35,883 bases of DNA, taken from positions 1 through 35,883 of the IMG/VR virus record IMGVR_UViG_3300027976_000104. One strand, given 5' to 3'. The translations under genes and the position numbers were made by a program. Source of the stretch: a virus. A model generated the notes under the pieces. It was not told the DNA's origin. It did no database searches and was given only the letters and a program-made list of their open reading frames with translations. Of the stretch, positions 1-6,570 are shown in pieces. Each line of letters begins with the position of its first letter. Position 1 is the first letter of the stretch.

Positions 1-322
1 TTTGCATGTTAATATCAATTACGTGTGCTTGGAGAGTTGCTTGAGTTGCTTCTTTTTGGGATTTGCATGCAAGGTCATAATTACCTTGTCTAACTGCAAG
101 TATTGTGACATTTCCGCCAGAATCTTTATCTTTGATTCTTGTATACAGTTCAGCATCAAAGTGTTTGTTAATATGTTTACCAAACTTACCGGACCATTTA
201 GTAGCGTCACTTCCTCCTGTGTTACTATTTTCTATTCCAAAGTTAATGTCGGTATAGTATCCTGCTTTTTCTTCTGCGACCACATTTGTGGTTAATAATA
301 AAGCTATTAGGATTTTCTTCAT
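1..322 (-). CDS. Exported hypothetical protein, C-terminus beyond window edge
   Basis: The reading frame is open from an ATG at 322 to the window edge (107 residues visible). The start MKKILIALLLTTNVVA is a clear Sec signal peptide with a likely cleavage before EEKAG. The visible mature part is polar, rich in Gly, Asn and Thr, and has alternating patterns such as YTDINFGIENS, which loosely suggest beta structure. Its ATG overlaps the stop of the upstream gene (ATGA), which supports both genes and translational coupling. I do not recognise the family. A phage-encoded periplasmic or outer-membrane protein is an inference. Confidence 0.65.
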   Translation of the reverse strand, partial: MKKILIALLLTTNVVAEEKAGYYTDINFGIENSNTGGSDATKWSGKFGKHINKHFDAELYTRIKDKDSGGNVTILAVRQGNYDLACKSQKEATQATLQAHVIDINMQ

Positions 323-549
323 TCTAATGAATTCATCTGTTCAATTCTTTCTAATCTAATTTTTTCAAAATCTAACTTTAACTCTTCAGGCGTCATGTTT
401 TCATAATCTATTTCTGACTTTGTGATGTATTCGGATTTTGGTTTTTCACATAAGAAGTTACAACTTATCGTATATATTATTTGATACCATATTGTAACAA
501 ATGTTATGATACAGAACCAAAGTATTATCTTATTGAAAATGCGTTGCAA
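319..549 (-). CDS. Small membrane protein of unknown function
   Basis: A 76-residue protein. A TTG start is preceded by a GGAG ribosome site eight bases upstream. Residues 6-28 (IILWFCIITFVTIWYQIIYT) form one hydrophobic helix, followed by a short polar, Glu/Lys-rich tail. The likely topology is a single-span inner-membrane protein with the charged tail on one side. The stop overlaps the start of the exported protein downstream. I do not recognise the family. A role at the cell envelope is inferred only from the membrane segment and the signal-peptide protein coupled to it. Confidence 0.6.
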   Translation of the reverse strand: MQRIFNKIILWFCIITFVTIWYQIIYTISCNFLCEKPKSEYITKSEIDYENMTPEELKLDFEKIRLERIEQMNSLE

Positions 550-582
550 TTTGACTTCTCCAATATAATTGATGCTACGTTT

Positions 583-590
583 TATTTATT
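583..590 (-). promoter_or_regulatory. Possible late promoter (AATAAATA)
   Basis: AATAAATA lies about 35 bases upstream of the TTG start of the small membrane protein. It matches the NATAAATA pattern found before virion genes in this window. The AT-rich surroundings make a chance match possible. Confidence 0.3.
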
Positions 591-620
591 ATAAAAAATT
601 ATATTGTTAATACTTAATTG

Positions 621-1262
621 TTATTTTGTCATAAAAATGTCATCATTCAACATTCTATGGACTTCAGTTTCTAATTGAGTAATAGTGCCATTATTTTCAA
701 TTGTATAATCAATGTGACATCCAACCCAATCAAATTCGGAAGAATGTATACCAAGGTCTTGCATTTTATATTTGGCAGATGCCCAGCGATAGTTTCTTTT
801 AGTTCCTTTATTGAAAGTTACTGCATCGTCAAACCATTCTACTTCAGGTCCTCTGATTATTCTCACAATTTTACCACCTCGGGCATGAATCATTTCAATT
901 TCATTGCGAAATCTAACATCAGTAACAACGGTGTTGGCGTCTTGAGCTCTTTTCATAAGAGAATGAACCCATATATCTTTATGGAAGACATTACGACAAC
1001 CTTCTGTACCTAATAATTGTAAGGCATCTCTTGGTGTGAATTGGCGACCAAAGGCTTTTGACCAATAGTCATCGGGAAGTTCTCGCCAATTTCTGGACTC
1101 ATCTGAATCGCCCTCAAGCAAACTTCTATCCCATGCAAATATTTCAGCACAAGCATCTTTTAATGGCTTAGCAAAACTGTCTTTGTTGTATCCTTGTTTT
1201 TGGATAATATCGCCAACAGTTCCTTTGCCAGACCCCATGAATCCGACAATGCCAATTAACAT
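621..1262 (-). CDS. 1: Deoxynucleoside monophosphate kinase (T4 gp1-like)
   Basis: A 213-residue P-loop kinase. Residues 7-15 (GFMGSGKGT) are the Walker A loop right at the N-terminus, as in T4 gene 1 dNMP kinase. A lid and substrate region follows (RQFTPRDALQLLG, TVVTDVRFRNE, GGKIVRIIR), a pattern I associate with the gp1 family. The enzyme phosphorylates dNMPs to dNDPs for phage DNA synthesis. Its ATG overlaps the stop of the upstream glycosyltransferase by one base (TAATG), so the two are probably translated together. The length is close to that of T4 gp1. Confidence 0.85.
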   Translation of the reverse strand: MLIGIVGFMGSGKGTVGDIIQKQGYNKDSFAKPLKDACAEIFAWDRSLLEGDSDESRNWRELPDDYWSKAFGRQFTPRDALQLLGTEGCRNVFHKDIWVHSLMKRAQDANTVVTDVRFRNEIEMIHARGGKIVRIIRGPEVEWFDDAVTFNKGTKRNYRWASAKYKMQDLGIHSSEFDWVGCHIDYTIENNGTITQLETEVHRMLNDDIFMTK

Positions 1263-2077
1263 TATAGTTTACCTGTATATTTAGCAACAGAAGCCATATC
1301 GCCAGTAAAGGCATAAGTTCCAATATGTTGCGTTTTCATCCAAGGACATAACCAAATCTTACCGCCAATCTTTCGCCACATCTGGCAGAACATATAATCT
1401 TCTGATAGATATCGTTCAGTACCACCGCCAGTGTAACTATCTTTGGTGTCGATGATAGTATCAAAGTAAGCATGAATATATCTATCGCCATCGAAATGTT
1501 CTTGGCCAACATGGTCTGGTTTATATTTGATTTTAGGAAATTCTTCTTGCATCTTCTCGAACACTTTACGTTTAATCATCATGTGTCCTGTGCCAATTTC
1601 CATTACTTCAATTGGGTCGGTTACTGTAAATTGTTTAGTGCCTTTAACAACATTAAACACATATTCACCAACGAGTTTTGATAGTTCATTTACTGGCATA
1701 TCAGGATGTTTTCTGGCTGCCTCAGCAATATTCTTCCAGTTCATTGACTTTTTAGGATAAGGTCCACCGACAATATCTTTATCTAGTGCTAATAAAGCAA
1801 TGATATCTTGTGGTGTGAAATGAACATCTGCATCAATAAACATCATGTGTGTATATCCTGACCTTAAGAATTCATCTGCAAGGTAGTTTCTAGCACGAGT
1901 GATTAAAGATTCGTTGAATAGAAAAGAAAACTTAACTTCGATTCCATATTTCATCATTTGGGTTTGCAGGTCAAGAGCAGCTTTGGTATAAAGACCAAAA
2001 CATTGTCCGCCATACATTGGTGTTGCTATAAAAAGTTTACACTTTTTTAATTCGTCTACATTAATTTTGAGTTCCAT
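1262..2077 (-). CDS. GT-A-type glycosyltransferase
   Basis: A 271-residue protein. The N-terminal strand KLFIATPMYGG is followed by a Rossmann-like half and MFIDADVHF, whose DAD (82-84) is the metal- and nucleotide-sugar-binding motif of GT-A glycosyltransferases. VGGPYPKK and a late LSEDYMFCQMWRKIGG segment fit the acceptor and catalytic half. Similar family-2-like enzymes are common in marine T4-like phages and may glycosylate DNA or virion and host-surface molecules; the substrate cannot be told. A late-type promoter sits inside the hairpin just upstream (2118-2125), so late expression is likely. Confidence 0.75.
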   Translation of the reverse strand: MELKINVDELKKCKLFIATPMYGGQCFGLYTKAALDLQTQMMKYGIEVKFSFLFNESLITRARNYLADEFLRSGYTHMMFIDADVHFTPQDIIALLALDKDIVGGPYPKKSMNWKNIAEAARKHPDMPVNELSKLVGEYVFNVVKGTKQFTVTDPIEVMEIGTGHMMIKRKVFEKMQEEFPKIKYKPDHVGQEHFDGDRYIHAYFDTIIDTKDSYTGGGTERYLSEDYMFCQMWRKIGGKIWLCPWMKTQHIGTYAFTGDMASVAKYTGKL

Positions 2078-2098
2078 AATATATCCATTAGAGTTAAA

Positions 2099-2131
2099 TA
2101 AAAAAAAGGAGCAATATTATTTATATCGCTC
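2099..2131 (-). terminator. Rho-independent terminator with embedded late promoter
   Basis: On the minus strand GGAGC + GATAT pairs with ATATT + GCTCC (one G-U wobble) across the loop AAATA, followed by a run of eight T. It ends the transcript of the HTH gene, whose stop is at 2155. The loop and inner stem contain TATAAATA. Confidence 0.8.
2118..2125 (-). promoter_or_regulatory. Late promoter TATAAATA
   Basis: Exact T4 late consensus, 41 bases upstream of the glycosyltransferase ATG and wholly inside the terminator hairpin at 2099-2131. gp55, the sigma factor that reads such sites, is encoded in this window. Confidence 0.6.
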
Positions 2132-2154
2132 CAATTTTAAGTCAAAGCTATACT

Positions 2155-2439
2155 CTAAGCGAAAGCTTTTTCGCCACGAAGGCGTAAATACTCAACACCG
2201 GCAGCAACAACTTTTTTAGTTGGTGTACCCATGCGATAGAATGTAACTTTCTTTCCATTTACCGTTTTGGCATTCGTGTAAATAGCATGACCTTCTTTGC
2301 GAAGTTCATCTACTCGGGCTGCAACATTTTTAATACCGAATGTTGATTTAGCCTTAGCTACGGTTAACGTATTGTAACCTGTTGGTTTTGAAAGGTAACC
2401 TAAGATTTTAGCTTTACCTGATTTTGATACTCTAGTCAT
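2155..2439 (-). CDS. Small winged-helix/HTH-like DNA-binding protein
   Basis: A 94-residue basic protein. I chose the ATG at 2439 (MTRVSKSGKAKIL) because GGAG lies six bases upstream; a longer frame upstream has no ribosome site. The sequence ILGYLSKPTGYNTLTVAKAKSTFGIKNVAARVDELRKEGHAIYT reads as helix, helix, recognition helix (VAARVDELRKEG), then a beta wing (IYTNAKTVNGKKVTFYRMG). Similar small HTH proteins occur in cyanophage- and pelagiphage-type genomes. Three copies of CAATCAA/TTGATTG in its leader could be its own operator (see 2459-2507). DNA binding is inferred from the fold pattern. Confidence 0.7.
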   Translation of the reverse strand: MTRVSKSGKAKILGYLSKPTGYNTLTVAKAKSTFGIKNVAARVDELRKEGHAIYTNAKTVNGKKVTFYRMGTPTKKVVAAGVEYLRLRGEKAFA

Positions 2440-2458
2440 AAAAAACTCCATGATGTAT

Positions 2459-2507
2459 TTGATTGCATTACAAAAAACAATCAAGCGTGCAATCTTTCAC
2501 TTGATTG
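2459..2507 (-). promoter_or_regulatory. Inverted-repeat leader: operator or attenuator of the HTH gene
   Basis: On the minus strand CAATCAAG (2507-2500) and CTTGATTG (2485-2478) form a perfect 8-bp inverted repeat followed by six T (2477-2472). A third copy, CAATCAA (2465-2459), could pair with the same CTTGATTG instead. Two mutually exclusive hairpins, the first terminator-like, lie between the -10 box and the ribosome site. Confidence 0.5.
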
Positions 2508-2511
2508 TATA

Positions 2512-2520
2512 ATTATATCA
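2512..2520 (-). promoter_or_regulatory. Extended -10 promoter for the HTH gene
   Basis: The minus strand reads TGATATAAT, an extended -10 (TGnTATAAT), with no good -35 at 17 bases. Transcription would start near 2505, within the first arm of the inverted repeat. Confidence 0.45.
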
Positions 2521-2545
2521 GAAACCTAGACTTAATGAGGCAAAC

Positions 2546-3805
2546 TTAGTTACTATTGCCTTCTTCTTCAATCATATCTCGAAGTTTATCTTCATCCACA
2601 ACTGCATTTTCCAGTGTTGTGGTCATTTCATCTAAAGCTTCTGTTGTTTGACCATCTAAGATATCATCTCCAGCATCGACCTTTGTGTAAAGGTCAAGGA
2701 AAGAAATCTTAGTTTCATCGTCAAATCTATTTAAACATAATTCTAAAGCTTTGGTTTTCTCACCGAAGATACTTAAGGTCTCAACAATCTGAACCAATCT
2801 TCTAGTTGAGATAACTTCATCACAACCGCCTTCAGCGAAAGTTCTTCTAATCGCATCAGCCCAAGTAACAAGTTTAGAGGCAAAGTCATCATCAGTCAAA
2901 CCATTTTTAGCAAGTTCTCCAATGATAATCTTTTTCTCAACAGCAGCAGGTGGCCATTCTTGTTCATAAGTATTTCTAAATCTTTCTAAGAAAGCCTCAT
3001 TAAGAATGTTTGTAAACATATAACGGCCGTCATCAGAACCTTTACCTTTTGTATTCGCAGTGGCGAAGACCGTGAACCCAGGAGAGGGAGCAACCAATTC
3101 GCCTTTTTTCTTAAGCAAAAATGGTTTACCTTCTAGCACACGTTGAAGACATGAAAGATTCTGAGCGCCGTAATCAATTTCATCAATACATAATACCGCA
3201 CCTTGTCTAGCAGCAGTAGTAACAGGACCATCTCTCCATTCCATCTGACCATTGATTAACACATAGTTACCAAGTAGGTCTGATTCGTCAGTCTCAGGAG
3301 TCATTGAAACGATTACACACTTACGCTTTAATTTAGCACAAGCTTGTTCAATAGACATCGTTTTACCATTACCAGAATGGCCTGAAACGAACACAGGAAA
3401 GAATTTACCTGATTTAATAATTGCAACAATATCTGGAAAGTTACCGAACGGCACATAATTATCATAAACATCTGGCACTAAATTTGTAATAGCAAGTTCA
3501 GTCGTAACATTTGAGATACGAGTTCCTGAATCTTCTAACACAATTTTTGTAGGCACAAAAGGAATAATTTTTGCAGAGGAAACTTTCAATCGAGCTCCGC
3601 CTGGTTGTAAGGCAATTAAAATATCTTGTGGCACTTTATACAGGCCTCTAGATAATTTATTTTCATCCTTCTTTGTAAACCAACCGAAACTTTTTAGACC
3701 AACTTCTTGGCCAAGTTTGTTTATTTCTGTTCTCGAAACCGAATCTTTCCCGGTCTCTTTGAGCTTCTCAAGAAACTCTTTTCGTATCACATTTAAATCA
3801 CTCAT
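2546..3805 (-). CDS. cobS: CobS-like MoxR-type AAA+ ATPase
   Basis: A 419-residue protein. An N-terminal region (1-110) precedes an AAA+ core: Walker A GHSGNGKT at 142-149, Walker B AVLCIDEI at 203-210, sensor-like FTVFATANTKGKG, then the Arg-rich segment AFLERFRNTYE and STRRLVQIVE. This matches the cobaltochelatase CobS/MoxR clade that T4-like marine phages carry. In bacteria such ATPases act as rings with VWA partners, and here the VWA protein is the next gene upstream. AAGGAG ten bases before ATG and a TTGACT/TATAAT promoter at 3868-3895 support this start. The name reflects similarity; chelatase activity is not shown. Confidence 0.8.
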   Translation of the reverse strand: MSDLNVIRKEFLEKLKETGKDSVSRTEINKLGQEVGLKSFGWFTKKDENKLSRGLYKVPQDILIALQPGGARLKVSSAKIIPFVPTKIVLEDSGTRISNVTTELAITNLVPDVYDNYVPFGNFPDIVAIIKSGKFFPVFVSGHSGNGKTMSIEQACAKLKRKCVIVSMTPETDESDLLGNYVLINGQMEWRDGPVTTAARQGAVLCIDEIDYGAQNLSCLQRVLEGKPFLLKKKGELVAPSPGFTVFATANTKGKGSDDGRYMFTNILNEAFLERFRNTYEQEWPPAAVEKKIIIGELAKNGLTDDDFASKLVTWADAIRRTFAEGGCDEVISTRRLVQIVETLSIFGEKTKALELCLNRFDDETKISFLDLYTKVDAGDDILDGQTTEALDEMTTTLENAVVDEDKLRDMIEEEGNSN

Positions 3806-3867
3806 AATATACTTTCTCCTTATTTCACGCAGCGGTTTTTCACTGTTATTACTTAATTTCTACAACC

Positions 3868-3895
3868 ATTATAACACAATTGGACCAAAAGTCAA
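3868..3895 (-). promoter_or_regulatory. Sigma70-type promoter for cobS
   Basis: -35 TTGACT (3895-3890), 16-bp spacer, -10 TATAAT (3873-3868). The -35 box lies within a 26-bp element repeated exactly before cobT. It gives a leader of about 55 bases before the cobS ATG. Confidence 0.8.
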
Positions 3896-3911
3896 GCACT
3901 TTCGAGCTTTT
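3886..3911 (-). repeat. 26-bp upstream promoter element, copy 1
   Basis: Identical to 6300-6325. It contains AGCTCGAAAGTGCTTGACTT, so it spans the -35 box and about 15 bases upstream of it, and overlaps the end of the cobT gene region. The twin promoters suggest shared control of cobT and cobS. Confidence 0.85.
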
Positions 3912-3922
3912 ATTTCAGTCAT

Positions 3923-6274
3923 TTAGGCAGCAATCTTATCAATAAATTTGCCAACCAGAACTCTATTCACAACTTTTGTTTTATTCACTTTCATAAATGC
4001 AGTCTTCAGTTTAGATGCCGTAACTTTTCCAGTTACCTCAACTTCAAGGTCAGGAGCATTTAAGTCTTTGCCTCCAAGAATCAAGTAGAAATCATCATAC
4101 TGTGGTTTTTTAGAAACCAATAATTTTTCTTTTCTGAATATTCTAACAATCTCTCTGTGATATTCCCATTTTCCATAACCCATTTCACCCACTGCGACTC
4201 CATCTTCATTTATATATTGTCTCCAAACCGCATCTTTAACTTCTCTAGCTTGAGGAGAAACAATATAAAAACCAATAATTTTAGAACCAGTAAACTTTTT
4301 ATACCAAGCCATAGTTTGTTGGAATATTTCATTCGTGTAAGTTGTTTTAATCTTGGCTGTAAATCTTATTGAATCATCTTTAAGAATTACATTTTCATCA
4401 GTAGGATTAATTCTAGCATTATGTAAATGCTCTGTTTGTTTATCCATAGGAACCAATCCGTTTTCATCACGTTCACGTGAATCTTTACCAAATTTAAAGT
4501 AGTCGTGACAATAATCAGCGTCACCATCATGAATGATTACCAAATTAACAATATCAAGACCTCTAGAAGCTTTGAACTCATTAGTATATTTACCAAGAGC
4601 AACCAATGCTTGAGTCAATGGAGTATTTGTTAATCTTTCAGACCTAGGAGCCTGAGGTCTATTCATAGAACTATATCTAATAGAATGGTCATATGATTTA
4701 GCTAACAGTAACATATTTTGAACTGCTTTTGTGTATTCTGCTTTATTCATATTTGAATTAAGATATTCTCTTAATACCACATTCTCAAGTTTTAAATCAC
4801 CTTTTTTAGATTCGAATGAATCAGGTATTGATTGTTTATTTGATTCATCATCAACATCTCTATCAATATACCATGTTGAACTAGTATCCGAAAATGTTTG
4901 AACTGTAAATGGAATATTTACCTTTCTACAAAAACTTGCAAGTATTAAAACTTGCTCAATAGCACCTGATATATTATCCCACATTGAACCAGAATAATCT
5001 AATAACAGAATCAGTCCGTGAGATTTCCCTTTAGGAATAATCATCATTTTTTTGAAAATGTCATCATTGAATTTATAAGAAGCCAGTTTGTTAATATCTA
5101 AATCGCCAGTGCTTGCTGTTCTTCTTTTGCCATAAACTTTGGCGGCTTTCTTCATTTCAAATTCTTTAGCAAGTAAAGCTACAAACTTATCATTCTTCTT
5201 TTTGAATTCTGTATAATTACTTTCTTTAAAAGTCTTCTCAAAGTATCCTTGTCTTTCTTGTTCAGCAAAAGCTTCAGTCAATAATTCCTGAACTCTTTTA
5301 GCTGGAGTAATAATATTCTTTAAGATTGGTTTAGGAAAAGTAACATAAACATATTCTTTACATTTTTCGTCAACTAATGTATTTTCATTTTCTCTATAAG
5401 CTTCATCAGTTAGACATCTTGGTTCGTTGATATCAATTTCTTCTTCTTCATATCCTGAATCTTTCTCACGATTGATTATCTGAGTTTCGCCATCTTCTTC
5501 TGTATCTTCAGCTTCATCTTCTCGTTCTTGGTCTGAGTCTGATTTATTCTCATTTTCATTTTCATTTTCTTCTTCGGAATCATCGCCAGAATCATTAGTT
5601 TCATAATCATCAGGACCAGTTTCGTCACCATCGGGGTATTCATAGAATTGTTCTTGTTGAGACATCATTTCATCTTCATATTCTAATTGTTCTTCAGTTG
5701 AATACGCATATACATCATTCGTAACTTGAACAACATCTGCCCATGATTCTGTATTTTTAACTCTATCTAATAATTTAGATTCTTCTTCATTAAAATCAAG
5801 AGGCATAGTATATTGTGATTTAGTGAAAAGATTTAGTCTGTCGATAAAAGCTAATTTGTTAGCATCTCTACCTTTAAGACCAAAGAAATCTTTTTCTCTT
5901 AAATCAGCATACGCTGTGTTGAATGATTTTTTTAGACCTGGATATTTTCTTTGTACACGCTTTTCAATTCTTGCATCTTCAATCACATTCAAAAAGTTTT
6001 TATAATTCTTACCTTTATTATTGATTGTGACAGCATCATGCCATCCTTCAGCTGGTGTATACAGAGCATGTCCAACTTCATGTCCGCAAAGCAAGTCATA
6101 AGTTGTACCAACCATATCAGTCCAGATTGGAAGATATAGAATTCTGTTTTTAGGGTCGAACTTTGCAGTAGAAATTTTCTGATGTTCGATTGTTAGATTT
6201 TCATTAGCCATCAGTTTTGCTAACTGAGACTTCTGTTCTTGTAGTACTAAATTGTCTTCTTTTTTCACTATCAT
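3923..6274 (-). CDS. cobT: CobT-like protein with zincin motif and VWA domain
   Basis: About 783 residues from the ATG at 6274. Residues 65-69 are HEVGH (zincin HExxH), followed by NVIEDARIE, a possible third-ligand region. A strongly acidic linker spans roughly 205-285. The C-terminal VWA domain begins LILLLDYSGSM, whose DYSGS (426-430) is a MIDAS metal site, with later TPLTQAL and HDGDAD segments. The VWA/acidic layout matches CobT, partner of the CobS AAA+ ring encoded next. I chose 6274 because the -10 box at 6282-6287 places transcription start at or one base before this ATG. An ATG at 6283 lies against the -10. The zincin part might make it a peptidase; this is inference. Confidence 0.75.
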   Translation of the reverse strand: MIVKKEDNLVLQEQKSQLAKLMANENLTIEHQKISTAKFDPKNRILYLPIWTDMVGTTYDLLCGHEVGHALYTPAEGWHDAVTINNKGKNYKNFLNVIEDARIEKRVQRKYPGLKKSFNTAYADLREKDFFGLKGRDANKLAFIDRLNLFTKSQYTMPLDFNEEESKLLDRVKNTESWADVVQVTNDVYAYSTEEQLEYEDEMMSQQEQFYEYPDGDETGPDDYETNDSGDDSEEENENENENKSDSDQEREDEAEDTEEDGETQIINREKDSGYEEEEIDINEPRCLTDEAYRENENTLVDEKCKEYVYVTFPKPILKNIITPAKRVQELLTEAFAEQERQGYFEKTFKESNYTEFKKKNDKFVALLAKEFEMKKAAKVYGKRRTASTGDLDINKLASYKFNDDIFKKMMIIPKGKSHGLILLLDYSGSMWDNISGAIEQVLILASFCRKVNIPFTVQTFSDTSSTWYIDRDVDDESNKQSIPDSFESKKGDLKLENVVLREYLNSNMNKAEYTKAVQNMLLLAKSYDHSIRYSSMNRPQAPRSERLTNTPLTQALVALGKYTNEFKASRGLDIVNLVIIHDGDADYCHDYFKFGKDSRERDENGLVPMDKQTEHLHNARINPTDENVILKDDSIRFTAKIKTTYTNEIFQQTMAWYKKFTGSKIIGFYIVSPQAREVKDAVWRQYINEDGVAVGEMGYGKWEYHREIVRIFRKEKLLVSKKPQYDDFYLILGGKDLNAPDLEVEVTGKVTASKLKTAFMKVNKTKVVNRVLVGKFIDKIAA

Positions 6275-6281
6275 GTAATCC

Positions 6282-6309
6282 ATTATACAGATTTCCATGC
6301 AAAAGTCAA
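6282..6309 (-). promoter_or_regulatory. Sigma70-type promoter for cobT (leaderless mRNA)
   Basis: -35 TTGACT (6309-6304), 16-bp spacer, -10 TATAAT (6287-6282). The expected start point is 6275-6274, right at the ATG of MIVKKEDN. No Shine-Dalgarno sequence is present, so the message is probably leaderless. Confidence 0.75.
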
Positions 6310-6325
6310 GCACTTTCGAGCTTTT
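6300..6325 (-). repeat. 26-bp upstream promoter element, copy 2
   Basis: Exact copy of 3886-3911, placed the same way around the -35 box of the cobT promoter. Confidence 0.85.
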
Positions 6326-6371
6326 CTTTTTGATTTAATGATAAGTTTTACTTATTAAAGAACTCAATAAG

Positions 6372-6440
6372 TGGAGCGGAGATTAGGATTCGCACCTAAA
6401 GAATTGACTGGACGCCACTTCTGTTCTACTACTTCTCCGC
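6372..6440 (-). tRNA. tRNA-Gly(UCC)-like RNA, second of two, probably non-decoding
   Basis: 69 nt. The acceptor stem GCGGAGA/TCTCCGC is perfect, followed by U73 and an encoded CCA. The T-arm is TTAGG-TGCGAAT-CCTAA: a 5-bp stem and a 7-nt loop with G at position 55 instead of U. The D region (AGTAGTAGAAC) has almost no stem and no GG. The middle arm GAAGT...AATTC has one mismatch and closes a loop containing CGTCCAG, with G rather than U before UCC. The glycine identity elements of bacterial GlyRS (G1-C72, C2-G71, G3-C70, U73, C35, C36) are all present. The architecture is the same as at 6447-6515, six bases upstream. Confidence 0.5.
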
Positions 6441-6446
6441 AAAAAT

Positions 6447-6515
6447 TGGAGCGGTGTGTCAGATTCGCACTGACTGATTAAACGGGAAGAATAATCTGTT
6501 CTATTAACCCACCGC
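6447..6515 (-). tRNA. tRNA-Gly(UCC)-like RNA, first of two, probably non-proteinogenic
   Basis: 69 nt. The acceptor is GCGGTGG/ACACCGC, with six pairs and a G-A mismatch at the last position; U73 and CCA follow. The D region GTT-AATAG-AAC is a 3-bp stem with no G18G19. The middle arm GATTA...TAATC (5 bp) encloses TTCTTCCCGTT; read as a 7-nt loop it is CTTCCCG, with U33 and anticodon UCC. The T-arm GTCAG-TGCGAAT-CTGAC has a 5-bp stem and again G55 for U55. It keeps glycine identity bases but lacks the G18-Psi55 elbow contacts of ordinary tRNA. It is the first product of the promoter at 6528-6555. Confidence 0.55.
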
Positions 6516-6527
6516 AATTAAGTAACC

Positions 6528-6555
6528 ATTATACATGTTTGACGGCCTATGTCAA
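6528..6555 (-). promoter_or_regulatory. Strong sigma70-type promoter for the tRNA-like pair
   Basis: -35 TTGACA (6555-6550), 16-bp spacer, -10 TATAAT (6533-6528). Transcription should start near 6521, about six bases before the first RNA at 6515, as expected for a stable-RNA operon. Confidence 0.8.
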
Positions 6556-6570
6556 GCATTATATTCATTA

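Noticed and set aside
2-295. Plus-strand reading frame of 97 codons at the left edge
   Set aside because: It is the mirror of a minus-strand frame with a signal peptide and an ATGA overlap with its neighbour; the plus-strand product is Cys/Phe-rich with no ribosome site.
2546-6274. Cobalamin biosynthesis as the role of cobS/cobT
   Set aside because: The names reflect similarity only; no cobN or other cobalamin gene is visible and the HExxH suggests another activity.
6326-6371. Terminator after the tRNA-like pair
   Set aside because: An AT-only hairpin (TAAGT/ACTTA) is present, but there is no T run on the minus strand; it may be a processing or structural element at best.
6372-6515. Ordinary elongator tRNAs
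   Set aside because: No G18G19, T-loop UGCG, a near-absent D-stem and mismatched middle arms in both copies argue against normal decoding.
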